A stretch of DNA of 22,414 nucleotides from CAZOMR01 sp964580655 (lineage in GTDB: Bacteria; RBG-13-61-14; CAZOMR01). The translations under genes were made by a program, and so were the position numbers. The DNA lies in assembly GCA_964580655.1 (NCBI GenBank), contig CAZOMR010000019.1, positions 1-22,414 on the forward strand. The letters run 5' to 3'. Positions 8,631 through 16,654 of the stretch are shown here, in pieces. The number at the start of each line of letters is the position of its first letter. Within the stretch, counting starts at the first letter, position 1. A model generated the notes under the pieces. That model saw only the letters and a program-made list of their open reading frames with translations, was not told where the DNA came from and made no database searches.

Positions 8631-8942
8631 CTACCATTTCATGATCCGGATTTCGTCAATATTCACCGTGTCCCTGTTACGAAACAGGGCAAGCACAATA
8701 GCAAGGCCCACAGCCACCTCGCAGGCCGCGACCACCATTACCATGAAAACAAAAACCTGCCCGGTCAGGTCTCCGAGGTGCCAGGCAAAAGCGATAAAAG
8801 CCAGGTTTGCAGAATTGAGCATCAGCTCGATGCTCATGAAGACGATGAGCACATTACGACGCACCAGCACCCCTGTCATCCCGATAACAAACAGGACAGC
8901 GGATAGACCCAAAAAATGTCCCAGCCCGATGTTTAAGAGCAT
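8631..8942 (-). CDS. nuoK: NADH-quinone oxidoreductase subunit K
   Basis: 103-residue three-helix membrane subunit (usual length about 100). The two buried glutamates of the proton path are present: Glu39 in FMSIELMLNSANL and Glu75 in VAACEVAVGLAI, which correspond to E. coli Glu36 and Glu72. Two ATGs occur in tandem. I chose the second (8940-8942) because GGGAGGA then lies at a workable spacing; the first ATG (8943-8945) would be only one base from GGAGG. The chosen ATG shares one base with the nuoJ TGA, so the genes are translationally coupled. Confidence 0.96.
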   Translation of the reverse strand: MLLNIGLGHFLGLSAVLFVIGMTGVLVRRNVLIVFMSIELMLNSANLAFIAFAWHLGDLTGQVFVFMVMVVAACEVAVGLAIVLALFRNRDTVNIDEIRIMKW

Positions 8943-9484
8943 CATTCCTCCCAGCGCCTCGCCAGCACGATAGCGCCGACTATCGCGGCAAGTAGCAGGA
9001 TCGAGGCTATCTCAAACGGCAGAAGGTACTCTGTGAAGAGAACCCTGGCCACGGCCTCGGTTGTTCCAAAGGTTGCCCAGTCAGTCTCCGCTGGGCCGAC
9101 CAGGCGAGTTGCCTGTCTGAGAAACAGTAAAAGGAACAAAAGCAAGATGGACAATGATCCGACTACCCCGAGCGTCTTGACAAGGGTAACCCGGCCTCCA
9201 TGCAGGTGCCTCGGGCCAAGATTCATGAGCATGATAACCATCACGAACAAGACCGCAATCGCACCGGCATAGACCAGCACCTGCGCCGCGGCGATAAAAT
9301 GGGCTCTCAGAAGCACATAGATCGCGGCCACGGCAAAGAAGCTCAAGACCAGATAGACCGCGCTGATAACTGGATGGCGATTCATGATAACCATCAGCGC
9401 ACCGAACACGGCAATCCCGGCCGCGATGTAAAACGCGATCGCCTGAGCGTAGGTTGGCACAGATTCCATCATATCACCAATCAA
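8942..9484 (-). CDS. nuoJ: NADH-quinone oxidoreductase subunit J
   Basis: Membrane subunit of about 180 residues with five predicted helices. The pi-bulge helix signature AAQVLVYAGAIAVLFVMVIM identifies NuoJ. The start is probably TTG at 9482-9484, because AAGGAAGAG lies just upstream; this makes it overlap the end of nuoI by 11 bases. ATGs at 9470-9472 and 9467-9469 are alternatives that would remove four or five residues. The length is slightly above that of E. coli NuoJ-type cores and otherwise ordinary. Confidence 0.95.
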   Translation of the reverse strand: MIGDMMESVPTYAQAIAFYIAAGIAVFGALMVIMNRHPVISAVYLVLSFFAVAAIYVLLRAHFIAAAQVLVYAGAIAVLFVMVIMLMNLGPRHLHGGRVTLVKTLGVVGSLSILLLFLLLFLRQATRLVGPAETDWATFGTTEAVARVLFTEYLLPFEIASILLLAAIVGAIVLARRWEE

Positions 9485-9965
9485 GTAGCTCTTCCTTTGT
9501 AATCACGAATTTATCAGGGCTATACTGAGCGAGACGCATGTCCATGGTATCCATCAGTATGGCATCGCACGGACAGGCCTCCACACACAGCCCGCAATAC
9601 ATGCACTCAAATAGATTTATCTCGAACTTCGCCGGGTATTTCTCGATGGTCGGATCAGGGTGCTCAGCGGCTTCAATGGTAATACACCCCGGGGGGCAGG
9701 ATGTGGCACAGCACATGCACGCCACACACCTCACCGAGCCGTCATCCCGCTTATTAAGCCTATGCCGGCCCCTCCATCTGTCCGAAATCGGCCTCTCCTC
9801 CTCCGGCCACTGAAAAGTCTGCACATCCTTCTTGATGAACCGGCGCGTTACCGGCAAAAAGCCAAACAGGTTCTTCAGAAGGTGGACAGTTGTTACATAA
9901 ACCCCGCGGAAGATCTCCGGGTAGTAAAGCTTTTCTTCCAGGCTCAGATCGCGCTTTTTGCCCAT
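9474..9965 (-). CDS. nuoI: NADH-quinone oxidoreductase subunit I (2x[4Fe-4S])
   Basis: 163-residue peripheral-arm ferredoxin subunit carrying clusters N6a and N6b. Two complete CxxCxxCxxxCP motifs are seen: Cys80, 83, 86, 90 and Cys121, 124, 127, 131. The second of each pair is followed by the typical hydrophobic residues (GCITIEAA, CDAILMDT). An amphipathic N-terminal stretch (about 15-45) would lie on the membrane next to NuoH. The start is ATG, four bases after the nuoH stop; its ribosome site is poor, which suggests coupling to nuoH translation. Confidence 0.97.
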   Translation of the reverse strand: MGKKRDLSLEEKLYYPEIFRGVYVTTVHLLKNLFGFLPVTRRFIKKDVQTFQWPEEERPISDRWRGRHRLNKRDDGSVRCVACMCCATSCPPGCITIEAAEHPDPTIEKYPAKFEINLFECMYCGLCVEACPCDAILMDTMDMRLAQYSPDKFVITKEELLDW

Positions 9966-9969
9966 CTAC

Positions 9970-11232
9970 TTAATACCCCAAAAGCCCCTGAATGGTTGAC
10001 TTGAAATGTTCTTCGAACAGGATAAAAATCCCGGTGCCTGCGATGTTAAGAAACGCTAACGGCAGGATCATCTTCCAGCCTATTTTCATTATCTGGTCAT
10101 ACCGAAGCCTCGGCAGGGTCCAGCGAACCTGCTGGAGAAACCAGATGGAGAAGATGAGCTTGGTGAAGAACGCCCCGAACTGCATTCCGGACACTGCCAC
10201 CCGGATCAAGTGTATTCCCCATGGATGCGCCTGAATCCAGCCCCACTCCGCAAAGACCCAGTTCAAGTGTAACAGCGGCACCTTGATGGCCTCCGCGCTG
10301 AGCCAGGGCACGTGCCAGCCACCGAGAAACAGGGTGGTGAGCATTGCCCCGAGAAGCACGACCTCGATGAATTCTCCGAAGAAGAACATCATGAACTTGG
10401 CGCTGGAATACTCCGTGAAAAATCCGGCAATGATCTCGGACTCGCCCTCAGGCAGGTCAAATGGAACCCGCTTGATCTCCGCAACCCCGCAGGCCAGGAA
10501 CAGAAAGAATGCAAGAGGCTGGGTGACGATTCCCCATTTTGGAATGATCCCCAACCAGAGGTCCCCCTGCCGTGTTACGATCTCACTCAGCGAGGTTGCG
10601 CCATACATCATGATAACGCCTATCACGCTCAAGGACAGCGCGACCTCGTAAGAGAACATCTGCGATGCGGCCCGCATTGCTCCGAGGAAGGAGAACTTGT
10701 TATTAGAGGACCACCCTCCGATCAGCAGGCCATAGACCGAAAGCGATGTAATGGCGAAGATGAAGATGATGCCCGCATTCAGGTCTGCGACCCGGAAAAA
10801 GATGGTGTAATCGGAGAGATGTAGCGCATCACCCGGAAAAAGCCGGCCGATAAGCCAGATATTTTCAGCCGGAATATCCTTCCAGGTGATGTGAAGCGGT
10901 CCTGCGAACGGGATGACGGAGAAGACAATAAGGGGAGCAACCATAGAAATCATGGGTGCGATGGTGTGAAGAACCCTGAAAGCCCCCTTTGGAACAAAGT
11001 CTTCCTTGAATAATATCTTGACAACATCCGCGATGGGATGTATCAGGCCCCAGAGCCTCCAGTTGCGTATGAAGCGAATGTTAGCGCGGTTCGGGCCTAT
11101 CCGGTCTTGTATCAGTGCGCTCATCTTCCGCTCCACCCAGGTCAAGAGCCCGGCCAGGCCCGCGACCATGGCGAACATGACCCCTACCCAAGCCGTGGCA
11201 AGGATCAGGTGAAGCAGATCATCAAGCGTCAA
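9970..11232 (-). CDS. nuoH: NADH-quinone oxidoreductase subunit H, enlarged
   Basis: 420-residue membrane subunit forming the quinone-binding heel of complex I; E. coli NuoH is about 325. The core signatures are intact: ERKMSALIQDRIGPNRAN (34-51), GGWSSNNKFSFLGAMRAASQ (172-191), the quinone-site acidic loop PFDLPEGESEIIAG (257-270), EYSSAKFMMFFFGEF and LPRLRYDQIMKIGWK near the end. The extra length lies in two places: about 114-147, between two helices, and about 308-350, rich in Trp and His. The start is TTG at 11230-11232 with GGGGAACGAG upstream, 12 bases after the nuoG stop. Confidence 0.96.
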   Translation of the reverse strand: MTLDDLLHLILATAWVGVMFAMVAGLAGLLTWVERKMSALIQDRIGPNRANIRFIRNWRLWGLIHPIADVVKILFKEDFVPKGAFRVLHTIAPMISMVAPLIVFSVIPFAGPLHITWKDIPAENIWLIGRLFPGDALHLSDYTIFFRVADLNAGIIFIFAITSLSVYGLLIGGWSSNNKFSFLGAMRAASQMFSYEVALSLSVIGVIMMYGATSLSEIVTRQGDLWLGIIPKWGIVTQPLAFFLFLACGVAEIKRVPFDLPEGESEIIAGFFTEYSSAKFMMFFFGEFIEVVLLGAMLTTLFLGGWHVPWLSAEAIKVPLLHLNWVFAEWGWIQAHPWGIHLIRVAVSGMQFGAFFTKLIFSIWFLQQVRWTLPRLRYDQIMKIGWKMILPLAFLNIAGTGIFILFEEHFKSTIQGLLGY

Positions 11233-11244
11233 TTCTCGTTCCCC

Positions 11245-12666
11245 TTATTCATCAAAAGCAATTCCCAGCTTTTGGCCAAGTAATTTCAGAATGGTCCTGT
11301 GCGGCTTAGCCTCTCCGGGGGGTAACAGCGCTGGCTTGAAGCCCTGGGATTTCCCTTCAAAGTTCAACCAGGTGCCCTCTGACTCGGCATAGCTCGCGGC
11401 AGGAAACGCAACCTCAGCCTTCTCCACAATGGAAGAGCGAATGGGCGACTGCACGATCAAGGCATCGGACTTGCCAAGGATTTCCGGTTCAGGATCATAG
11501 AGCGTGGCCAGATAATATATCAACTTGTTTGATCCGATAACCTCTTCCGGATCAGCCTCAATCCCCAACCCTGCCAGGCCGCGCACATTTGCGTTCTTGT
11601 CCGCCCGGATCAGTAATTCATCCTCGTCACCCTCCGGCTTCCGCAAAAGTCCGGGGCCCTTGCCCTTCATGACATCCTGCACAAACCGCTTGAACAGATC
11701 GCCTTCCTCCTGAGTGGCATCAGCGGAGAGTATTCCTGCCACATCGCCCCTGGCAGACTGGATCACCCGGGCCGCACTCGCAAGCGCCTCATCCCACTCC
11801 GCCTCGATTAGTTTGCCGCCTTTTCTTATCAGGGGCTTTGTAAGTCGGTTCTCATTGATTGCATGATAAGCAAGCCGACCGGAGTCGCAGACCCAGCAGG
11901 AGTTAACCTCCGGGTTCTCCCTCGGCCGGATGCGATAGACCCTGCCGTCTTCATGGTCAATGAAGATGTTACAGCCGCGCGCGCAATTGGGGCAGATAGA
12001 ATCAGAGCTGGTCAAGAGCCAGGCCCGCTTTTTAAATCGGAAGTCCCGGGCTGTCCATGCGCCTACCGGGCAGATGTCCGTGAGGCACAATGAATAAGGA
12101 TCATCCACGCTCATGCCCGGAAAAGTGGTTATCACGGAGCGATCCCTTCTTCTGGCTACACACAGGCAGTCATTCTTCGCAATCTCCTTCATGAAGCGGA
12201 CACACCGGTCGCAAAGGATACACCTCTCCTGGTCCAGCATGAGGGTCTCGCCCATGACCTGGGCCTTCTTCTTCTTAACCTTGGCATCAAGCGGCGACAG
12301 CCGGCTAGGTTGCTGGTCGTATGCCATGTAGTAATCCTGGAGAGTGCATTCCCCGGCCTTGTCGCAGATGGGGCAGTCAATCGGGTGATTCTTCAGCGTG
12401 AACTCAAGCACCGCCTGTCTCGCCTTCTTCACCTTTTCCGACTCCGTGTTTACCACCATGCCCTCGGCGACCGTGGTGGCGCATGCGATCTCCAGCTTGG
12501 GCCTCTTTTCAATCTCCACCAGGCACATCCGGCACTTGCCCGCGAGGGACAAGGACGGATGATAGCAGAAGTGCGGTATGTAAATATCATTCGCAAGTGC
12601 GGCCTCCAGGATAGTGGCGCCATCCTCCACCTCAATCTCCCGGCCGTTTATCTTGAATTTGACCAT
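11245..12666 (-). CDS. nuoG: NADH-quinone oxidoreductase subunit G, compact form
   Basis: 473 residues, against roughly 680-910 in most bacteria. The N-terminal third is canonical. It has a [2Fe-2S] site (Cys34, 45, 48, 62), a His-ligated [4Fe-4S] site (His94, Cys98, 101, 107) and a further [4Fe-4S] site (Cys149, 152, 155, 199). A fourth site, N7-like, is CxxCxxxC-x27-C (Cys225, 228, 232, 260). The following molybdopterin-oxidoreductase-like region is short. It begins normally (RLTKPLIRKGG, EAEWDEALA) and ends with a normal C-terminal phrase (VAFPAASYAESEGTWLNFEG), but the middle is reduced. The frame is continuous with no sign of a frameshift, so this looks like evolved compaction. The start is ATG with GGAAG eight bases upstream. 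Confidence 0.95.
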   Translation of the reverse strand: MVKFKINGREIEVEDGATILEAALANDIYIPHFCYHPSLSLAGKCRMCLVEIEKRPKLEIACATTVAEGMVVNTESEKVKKARQAVLEFTLKNHPIDCPICDKAGECTLQDYYMAYDQQPSRLSPLDAKVKKKKAQVMGETLMLDQERCILCDRCVRFMKEIAKNDCLCVARRRDRSVITTFPGMSVDDPYSLCLTDICPVGAWTARDFRFKKRAWLLTSSDSICPNCARGCNIFIDHEDGRVYRIRPRENPEVNSCWVCDSGRLAYHAINENRLTKPLIRKGGKLIEAEWDEALASAARVIQSARGDVAGILSADATQEEGDLFKRFVQDVMKGKGPGLLRKPEGDEDELLIRADKNANVRGLAGLGIEADPEEVIGSNKLIYYLATLYDPEPEILGKSDALIVQSPIRSSIVEKAEVAFPAASYAESEGTWLNFEGKSQGFKPALLPPGEAKPHRTILKLLGQKLGIAFDE

Positions 12667-12671
12667 TGTTT

Positions 12672-13967
12672 TTACTTCCAGAGCACAGGAAAGGGGTTTG
12701 AGAGCGGACAGCCCTTTTTCTCTACATGCTCCTCGAACTCCTCCCGGAACTTGCTTACAAAACTTTTCACCGGCATGGCCGCGGCATCAGCGAGCGGGCA
12801 GACGGTCCGGCCTTCTATATTTACTGCCAGGTCATATAGCAGGTCAATATCCTCAAGGCTTGCCTGGCCCTTGTGTATGCGGGTAAGTATCTGCGCCATC
12901 CAGCCAGTGCCTTCGCGGCAGGGAGTGCACTGGCCGCAGGATTCATGCGCGTAGAAATGCGCCAGAATCTCCAACACCTTGACCATGCAGGTGCCCTGCG
13001 CCATGACTATGACCGCGCCGGACCCGAGCATGGAGCCTGCCTGCTGGAGAGATTCATAATCCAGGTTGACATTCGCGCATTCATCCGCCTTGAGCACCGG
13101 AGTGGAGCTTCCGCCAGGTATTACAGCCTTTAACTCCATGCCATTAATCATGCCGCCAGCCACATCATTGATCAGTCCCATGAGCGGATAGCCAAGCGGA
13201 AGTTCGTAGACCCCCGGATTGTTAACATGGCCGGAGATACAGAAGAGCTTGGTGCCGGCACTCTTCTCGGTTCCGAACCGCCGATATGCTTCAGCGCCCT
13301 TAGTGATGATGTAAGGCACGGAAGCGATGGTCTCAACATTATTGACCGTGGTGGGCATGTCGAAGACCCCGCGCTGGGGAGGGAATGGAGGCCTGATACG
13401 CGGGTTTCCCCTGTGGCCCTCCAGGCTCTCGATCAGGGCTGTCTCCTCACCGCAAACATATGCCCCGGCTCCACGATGGACAAATACATCAAGATCAAAG
13501 CCCGTGCCGAAAATTCCTTTGCCAAGGTGTCCCTTCTCGTAGGCCTCTGCGATGGCCTTCTCCGTGATGTCCGCAGGCCCGGAGAACTCTCCGCGAACAT
13601 ATATGAAAGCGGTATTCGCGCCCATGGCCCAGCATGCGATGATGATGCCCTCTATAAGCATATGCGGGTCCCTGCGCATGATCTCCCTGTCCTTGAATGT
13701 GCCGGGCTCACCCTCGTCCGCGTTCACGCAAAGATACTTGGGCCGGTCTGTGCCCTTGGGCATGAAGGTCCACTTGCGGCCCGCCGGGAACCCTGCGCCG
13801 CCTCTGCCGCGAAGACCTGCATCAAGAACCTCCTGCGAAACCTTCTCCGGCTCCGTGCCCAGGGCCTTCCTCGCGGCATCATAACCCCCCGAGGCCTGGT
13901 ACACCTCAATGCTCTGGGAATTCTCTTTCTCCCAGTTCGCGGTTAATATCTTCGCTTCGTTCATCAT
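12672..13967 (-). CDS. nuoF: NADH-quinone oxidoreductase subunit F (NADH/FMN)
   Basis: 431-residue subunit that binds NADH and FMN and takes up the hydride. The glycine-rich nucleotide site GLRGRGGAGFPAGRKW (51-66) and the FMN-site phrase GAGAYVCGEETALIESLEG (167-185) are present. The C-terminal [4Fe-4S] N3 ligands are Cys344, 347 and 350 (SCGQCTPCREGTG) plus Cys390. The length matches the standalone bacterial form without an N-terminal thioredoxin-like fusion. The first ATG overlaps the nuoE TGA (ATGA); a second ATG follows immediately. Its presence shows the complex uses NADH and is not a NuoEFG-less ferredoxin- or F420-linked type. Confidence 0.97.
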   Translation of the reverse strand: MMNEAKILTANWEKENSQSIEVYQASGGYDAARKALGTEPEKVSQEVLDAGLRGRGGAGFPAGRKWTFMPKGTDRPKYLCVNADEGEPGTFKDREIMRRDPHMLIEGIIIACWAMGANTAFIYVRGEFSGPADITEKAIAEAYEKGHLGKGIFGTGFDLDVFVHRGAGAYVCGEETALIESLEGHRGNPRIRPPFPPQRGVFDMPTTVNNVETIASVPYIITKGAEAYRRFGTEKSAGTKLFCISGHVNNPGVYELPLGYPLMGLINDVAGGMINGMELKAVIPGGSSTPVLKADECANVNLDYESLQQAGSMLGSGAVIVMAQGTCMVKVLEILAHFYAHESCGQCTPCREGTGWMAQILTRIHKGQASLEDIDLLYDLAVNIEGRTVCPLADAAAMPVKSFVSKFREEFEEHVEKKGCPLSNPFPVLWK

Positions 13968-14437
13968 TCCAGGCTTGCGATAATCCGATCAACCTTTTCT
14001 TTCGTCAGATTCTCGTAATACTTGTCATTTATCTGCATAACCGGCGCGTTTCCGCAAGCGCCCAGGCACTCCACGCGCATCAGGGTGAACTTATTATCCG
14101 TGGTGGTCTCGCCTTCCTTGATTCCGAGCTTTTTAGAGATGTAATGAAAGACATGGTCCCCTCCCATCAGGGAACAGCATATGTTAGTGCAGACCTGGAT
14201 CAGGTATTTGCCCACTGGCTCCTTGTTATACATGGTGTAAAATGTAGCGACTCCGTAAACGCGTGCAGGAGGAAGGTCCAGCCTTTGAGCCACATACCGG
14301 AGCGCTTCATTGCTGAGATGTCCGAATTCACGCTGTGCCAGATATAAAGCTGGCAGAAGCGCGGCCTCCTTTTGCGGGTAGCGGCCGCAAATCTTTCCGA
14401 ATTCAGCCTCAATAGCCTCTGAAAACTTAAGCGCCAT
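13964..14437 (-). CDS. nuoE: NADH-quinone oxidoreductase subunit E ([2Fe-2S])
   Basis: 157-residue thioredoxin-fold subunit carrying cluster N1a. The ligands follow the family pattern C-x4-C and C-x3-C: Cys83 and Cys88 (VCTNICCSL), then Cys124 and Cys128 (ECLGACGNAPV). The N-terminal helical region includes LPALYLAQREFGHLSNEA and the helix leading to YGVATFYTMY, both typical. The start is ATG with AAAGG six bases upstream, 21 bases after the nuoD stop. It pairs with NuoF in the NADH-oxidising module. Confidence 0.97.
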   Translation of the reverse strand: MALKFSEAIEAEFGKICGRYPQKEAALLPALYLAQREFGHLSNEALRYVAQRLDLPPARVYGVATFYTMYNKEPVGKYLIQVCTNICCSLMGGDHVFHYISKKLGIKEGETTTDNKFTLMRVECLGACGNAPVMQINDKYYENLTKEKVDRIIASLE

Positions 14438-14450
14438 GGTTTGCCTTTTT

Positions 14451-14468
14451 TACCTGTCCTACCTGTCC
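14451..14468 (-). repeat. 9-base exact tandem duplication at the nuoD stop
   Basis: GGACAGGTA occurs twice in direct tandem on the minus strand. It duplicates the last codons of nuoD: the sequence reads GAC AGG TAG GAC AGG TAA in frame, so the true stop is followed by a second copy ending in another in-frame stop. It does not alter the protein. Confidence 0.8.
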
Positions 14469-15655
14469 ATCTCCCCGCCGATCATGTTGACCGAGCCGAA
14501 TGTGGGGATGATGTCCGGGAGCATATATCCGGGGAGGATTCCACCCAGCGCGGCCATGATCGGGAAGCATGGAGGATGCACGCGACACTTGTAGGGTTTG
14601 GATTCTCCTTTACTCACAATGTAAAAGCCCAGTTCACCGTTTGCGCCCTCTACATAACCGTATGCCTCTCCCGGTGGGGGCTTGATGTCCTCTAATACAA
14701 GCTTGAAGTGGTTGATGAGCGCCTCTATCTGGGTATAAACCTTTTCCTTTTCCGGACGGGTGTATGCAGGGTCCTCTATAGAGACAGGTCCCCCGGGGAG
14801 TTTTGCCAGAGCCTGCTCGATGATGCGCATGCTCTGCTCCAACTCCTTCATCCGCACCAGGTAGCGATCGTAGTTGTCGCCATTGGTTCCGAGTGGAACC
14901 TCGAATTCCATTTCATCATACACGAGGTATGGGTGGGCCTTGCGGACATCGTAGTAGATACCGGTGGAGCGCAGGAAGGGCCCGGTGATCCCATAAGATA
15001 TGGCGTCCTCCTGGCTGATTACTCCGATGCCGATGTTCCTGTCCATGAAGATTCGGTTCTTCGTGAACAGCCAGTCAATCTCCTTGAGAACCTGGCGGGT
15101 GTTAGAGATGGCCCTCTTTGACCGGTCGTGAAATCCATTAGGGATGTCCCAGCGCACTCCTCCGACCCGTGTCCAGGCGTAAGTCACCCTGGCTCCGGTA
15201 ACGCTCTCAAGTAGCTCATAGAACCACTCTCTTGCCTTGATGAAGTAAAGAAACGCGGTGAAGGCCCCTAGCTCCATTGTGACTGCCGCGAGGCAGGTGA
15301 GGTGATCTGCGACCCGGCTCATCTCGGAGAGGATTGTCCGGAGGTACAGGCCGCGCGGCGGGATGGCCTTGTCAATTCCGCAGAGCTTTTCCACGGCCAT
15401 GACATAAGCAACATTATTAATGATGCTTGATACATAGTTGAGCCGGTCAGTGTAAGGTATAACCTGGTTCCAGGTATGATCCTCACACTCCTTTTCAAAG
15501 CCGCGGTGAAGATATCCGGGGTCTATATCAATCTCCACGATGGTCTCGCCGTCCAGGGCCAGGTCCATGCGGATGGTCCCGTGTGTGGCCGGATGGCTCG
15601 GGCCCATCATCAGCTCCATGCGACTGGTATGAATGTCCTGGTAAGTCTGCTTCAT
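14459..15655 (-). CDS. nuoD: NADH-quinone oxidoreductase subunit D (49 kDa)
   Basis: 398-residue catalytic-arm subunit that with NuoB forms the quinone site. The N-terminal loop GPSHPATHG (18-26, with His21 and His25) is present, as is the C-terminal phrase IGGEMDR. The nickel-binding CxxC pairs of the homologous [NiFe]-hydrogenase large subunits are absent; the C-terminal equivalent is RVHPPCF. This makes it a complex I subunit and not a group 4 hydrogenase. It is a separate gene, not fused to nuoC. The start is ATG, overlapping the nuoC TGA (ATGA), with GGAG five bases upstream. Confidence 0.97.
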   Translation of the reverse strand: MKQTYQDIHTSRMELMMGPSHPATHGTIRMDLALDGETIVEIDIDPGYLHRGFEKECEDHTWNQVIPYTDRLNYVSSIINNVAYVMAVEKLCGIDKAIPPRGLYLRTILSEMSRVADHLTCLAAVTMELGAFTAFLYFIKAREWFYELLESVTGARVTYAWTRVGGVRWDIPNGFHDRSKRAISNTRQVLKEIDWLFTKNRIFMDRNIGIGVISQEDAISYGITGPFLRSTGIYYDVRKAHPYLVYDEMEFEVPLGTNGDNYDRYLVRMKELEQSMRIIEQALAKLPGGPVSIEDPAYTRPEKEKVYTQIEALINHFKLVLEDIKPPPGEAYGYVEGANGELGFYIVSKGESKPYKCRVHPPCFPIMAALGGILPGYMLPDIIPTFGSVNMIGGEMDR

Positions 15656-16137
15656 CTAGTCTCCGGTTTTAGAAGCGGAATGCGCGGCTGTCGCTTATTG
15701 TGAGGGTAGTCCTTGCGGAGCGGATACCCTTTGAACTCAGGGTACAAAAGCAGAGGTCTTAAGTCCGGATGCCCCTTGAATTTTATCCCGTAAAACTCGT
15801 GGCATTCCCGCTCGTACCAGTTGGCCCCCTTCCAGAGCGAGGTAAGACTGTCCACGCTTGCGTCCTCTTCAGGCACTCGCACCTTTATCCGCAGGCGGTA
15901 GCGCCTAAATATGGATTTCAAGTGATATACAATCTCAAACCGCAACTCCTCGCCGAGGTAATCCACTGCGGTCAAGTCCATGAGCATCTCAAACCGGCAT
16001 TCATCCTTGAGCCAGCGCATCACCTCCAGCAGGTTCTCCCGGCGGATCAAAGCGGTCTCGTCTCCCCGGAGGTTGTGCGTATCCACTACCGCATCCGGGA
16101 AACTTTTTTTCAGCAGATTTAGTATGTCCTGGCTCAT
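15652..16137 (-). CDS. nuoC: NADH-quinone oxidoreductase subunit C (30 kDa)
   Basis: 161-residue peripheral-arm subunit without cofactors. The family signature occupies about 107-131 (NWYERECHEFYGIKFKGHP, then DLRPLLLYPEFKGYPLRKDYP), and DLTAVDYLGEELRFEIVYHL (54-73) forms the preceding strand. It is at the short end of the family and unfused to NuoD. The start is ATG with AAGGA seven bases upstream, 10 bases after the nuoB stop. Confidence 0.96.
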   Translation of the reverse strand: MSQDILNLLKKSFPDAVVDTHNLRGDETALIRRENLLEVMRWLKDECRFEMLMDLTAVDYLGEELRFEIVYHLKSIFRRYRLRIKVRVPEEDASVDSLTSLWKGANWYERECHEFYGIKFKGHPDLRPLLLYPEFKGYPLRKDYPHNKRQPRIPLLKPETR

Positions 16138-16147
16138 CCGGTTTTCC

Positions 16148-16654
16148 TTAAAGTGCCGCGGGAATTACCAGCGGCTTCTTCTCGTCAAGGAGTCTTTCTT
16201 TCTGAATCAGGTCCTGGAGTTTTAACATTCCATCAAGCACCATCTCCGGACGGGGCGGACAGCCCGGGATGTAGACATCAACCGGGATGATCTTGTCAAT
16301 GCCCTGGACCACCGAGTAGTTGTCATAGGGGCCCCCGGTGGATGCGCATGCGCCGAAGCTTATCACCCATTTGGGGTCGCACATCTGCTCGTATACGCGA
16401 CGCAGGACCGGTGCGAGTTTGTGATTGATGGTCCCGACTACGACCAGGAAATCGGCCTGCCTGGGTGTGAAACGGGGGAATTCCGCGCCGAAGCGAGCGA
16501 GGTCATAATGCGCGCACATGGTGCTCATGAATTCCATGCCGCAACAGGCAGTGATAAAGGGATACTGGAACAAGGAGTATTTCCTGGCCCAGTTGATGAA
16601 GAATTCTATCTTGGTGGTTATATACCCTTCGCCGAAGACCGTCTCTAGTCCCAT
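16148..16654 (-). CDS. nuoB: NADH-quinone oxidoreductase subunit B (cluster N2)
   Basis: 168-residue subunit holding the terminal [4Fe-4S] cluster N2, which reduces quinone. All four ligands are seen: adjacent Cys37-Cys38 (ITACCGMEFM), Cys103 (ISFGACASTGG) and Cys132 (YIPGCPPRPE). The start is ATG, overlapping the end of nuoA by 10 bases, with GGGAG about seven bases upstream. The length is typical. Confidence 0.97.
   Translation of the reverse strand: MGLETVFGEGYITTKIEFFINWARKYSLFQYPFITACCGMEFMSTMCAHYDLARFGAEFPRFTPRQADFLVVVGTINHKLAPVLRRVYEQMCDPKWVISFGACASTGGPYDNYSVVQGIDKIIPVDVYIPGCPPRPEMVLDGMLKLQDLIQKERLLDEKKPLVIPAAL

Noticed and set aside
11245..12666. Frameshift or premature stop explaining the short NuoG
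   Set aside because: The C-terminal end of the protein still matches the expected C-terminal phrase of the family and the following 12 bases lead straight into nuoH, so the loss is internal and in frame.
13227..13946. Plus-strand open frame of 239 codons opposite nuoF
   Set aside because: It is entirely antisense to a canonical NuoF; the translated product has no recognisable domain.
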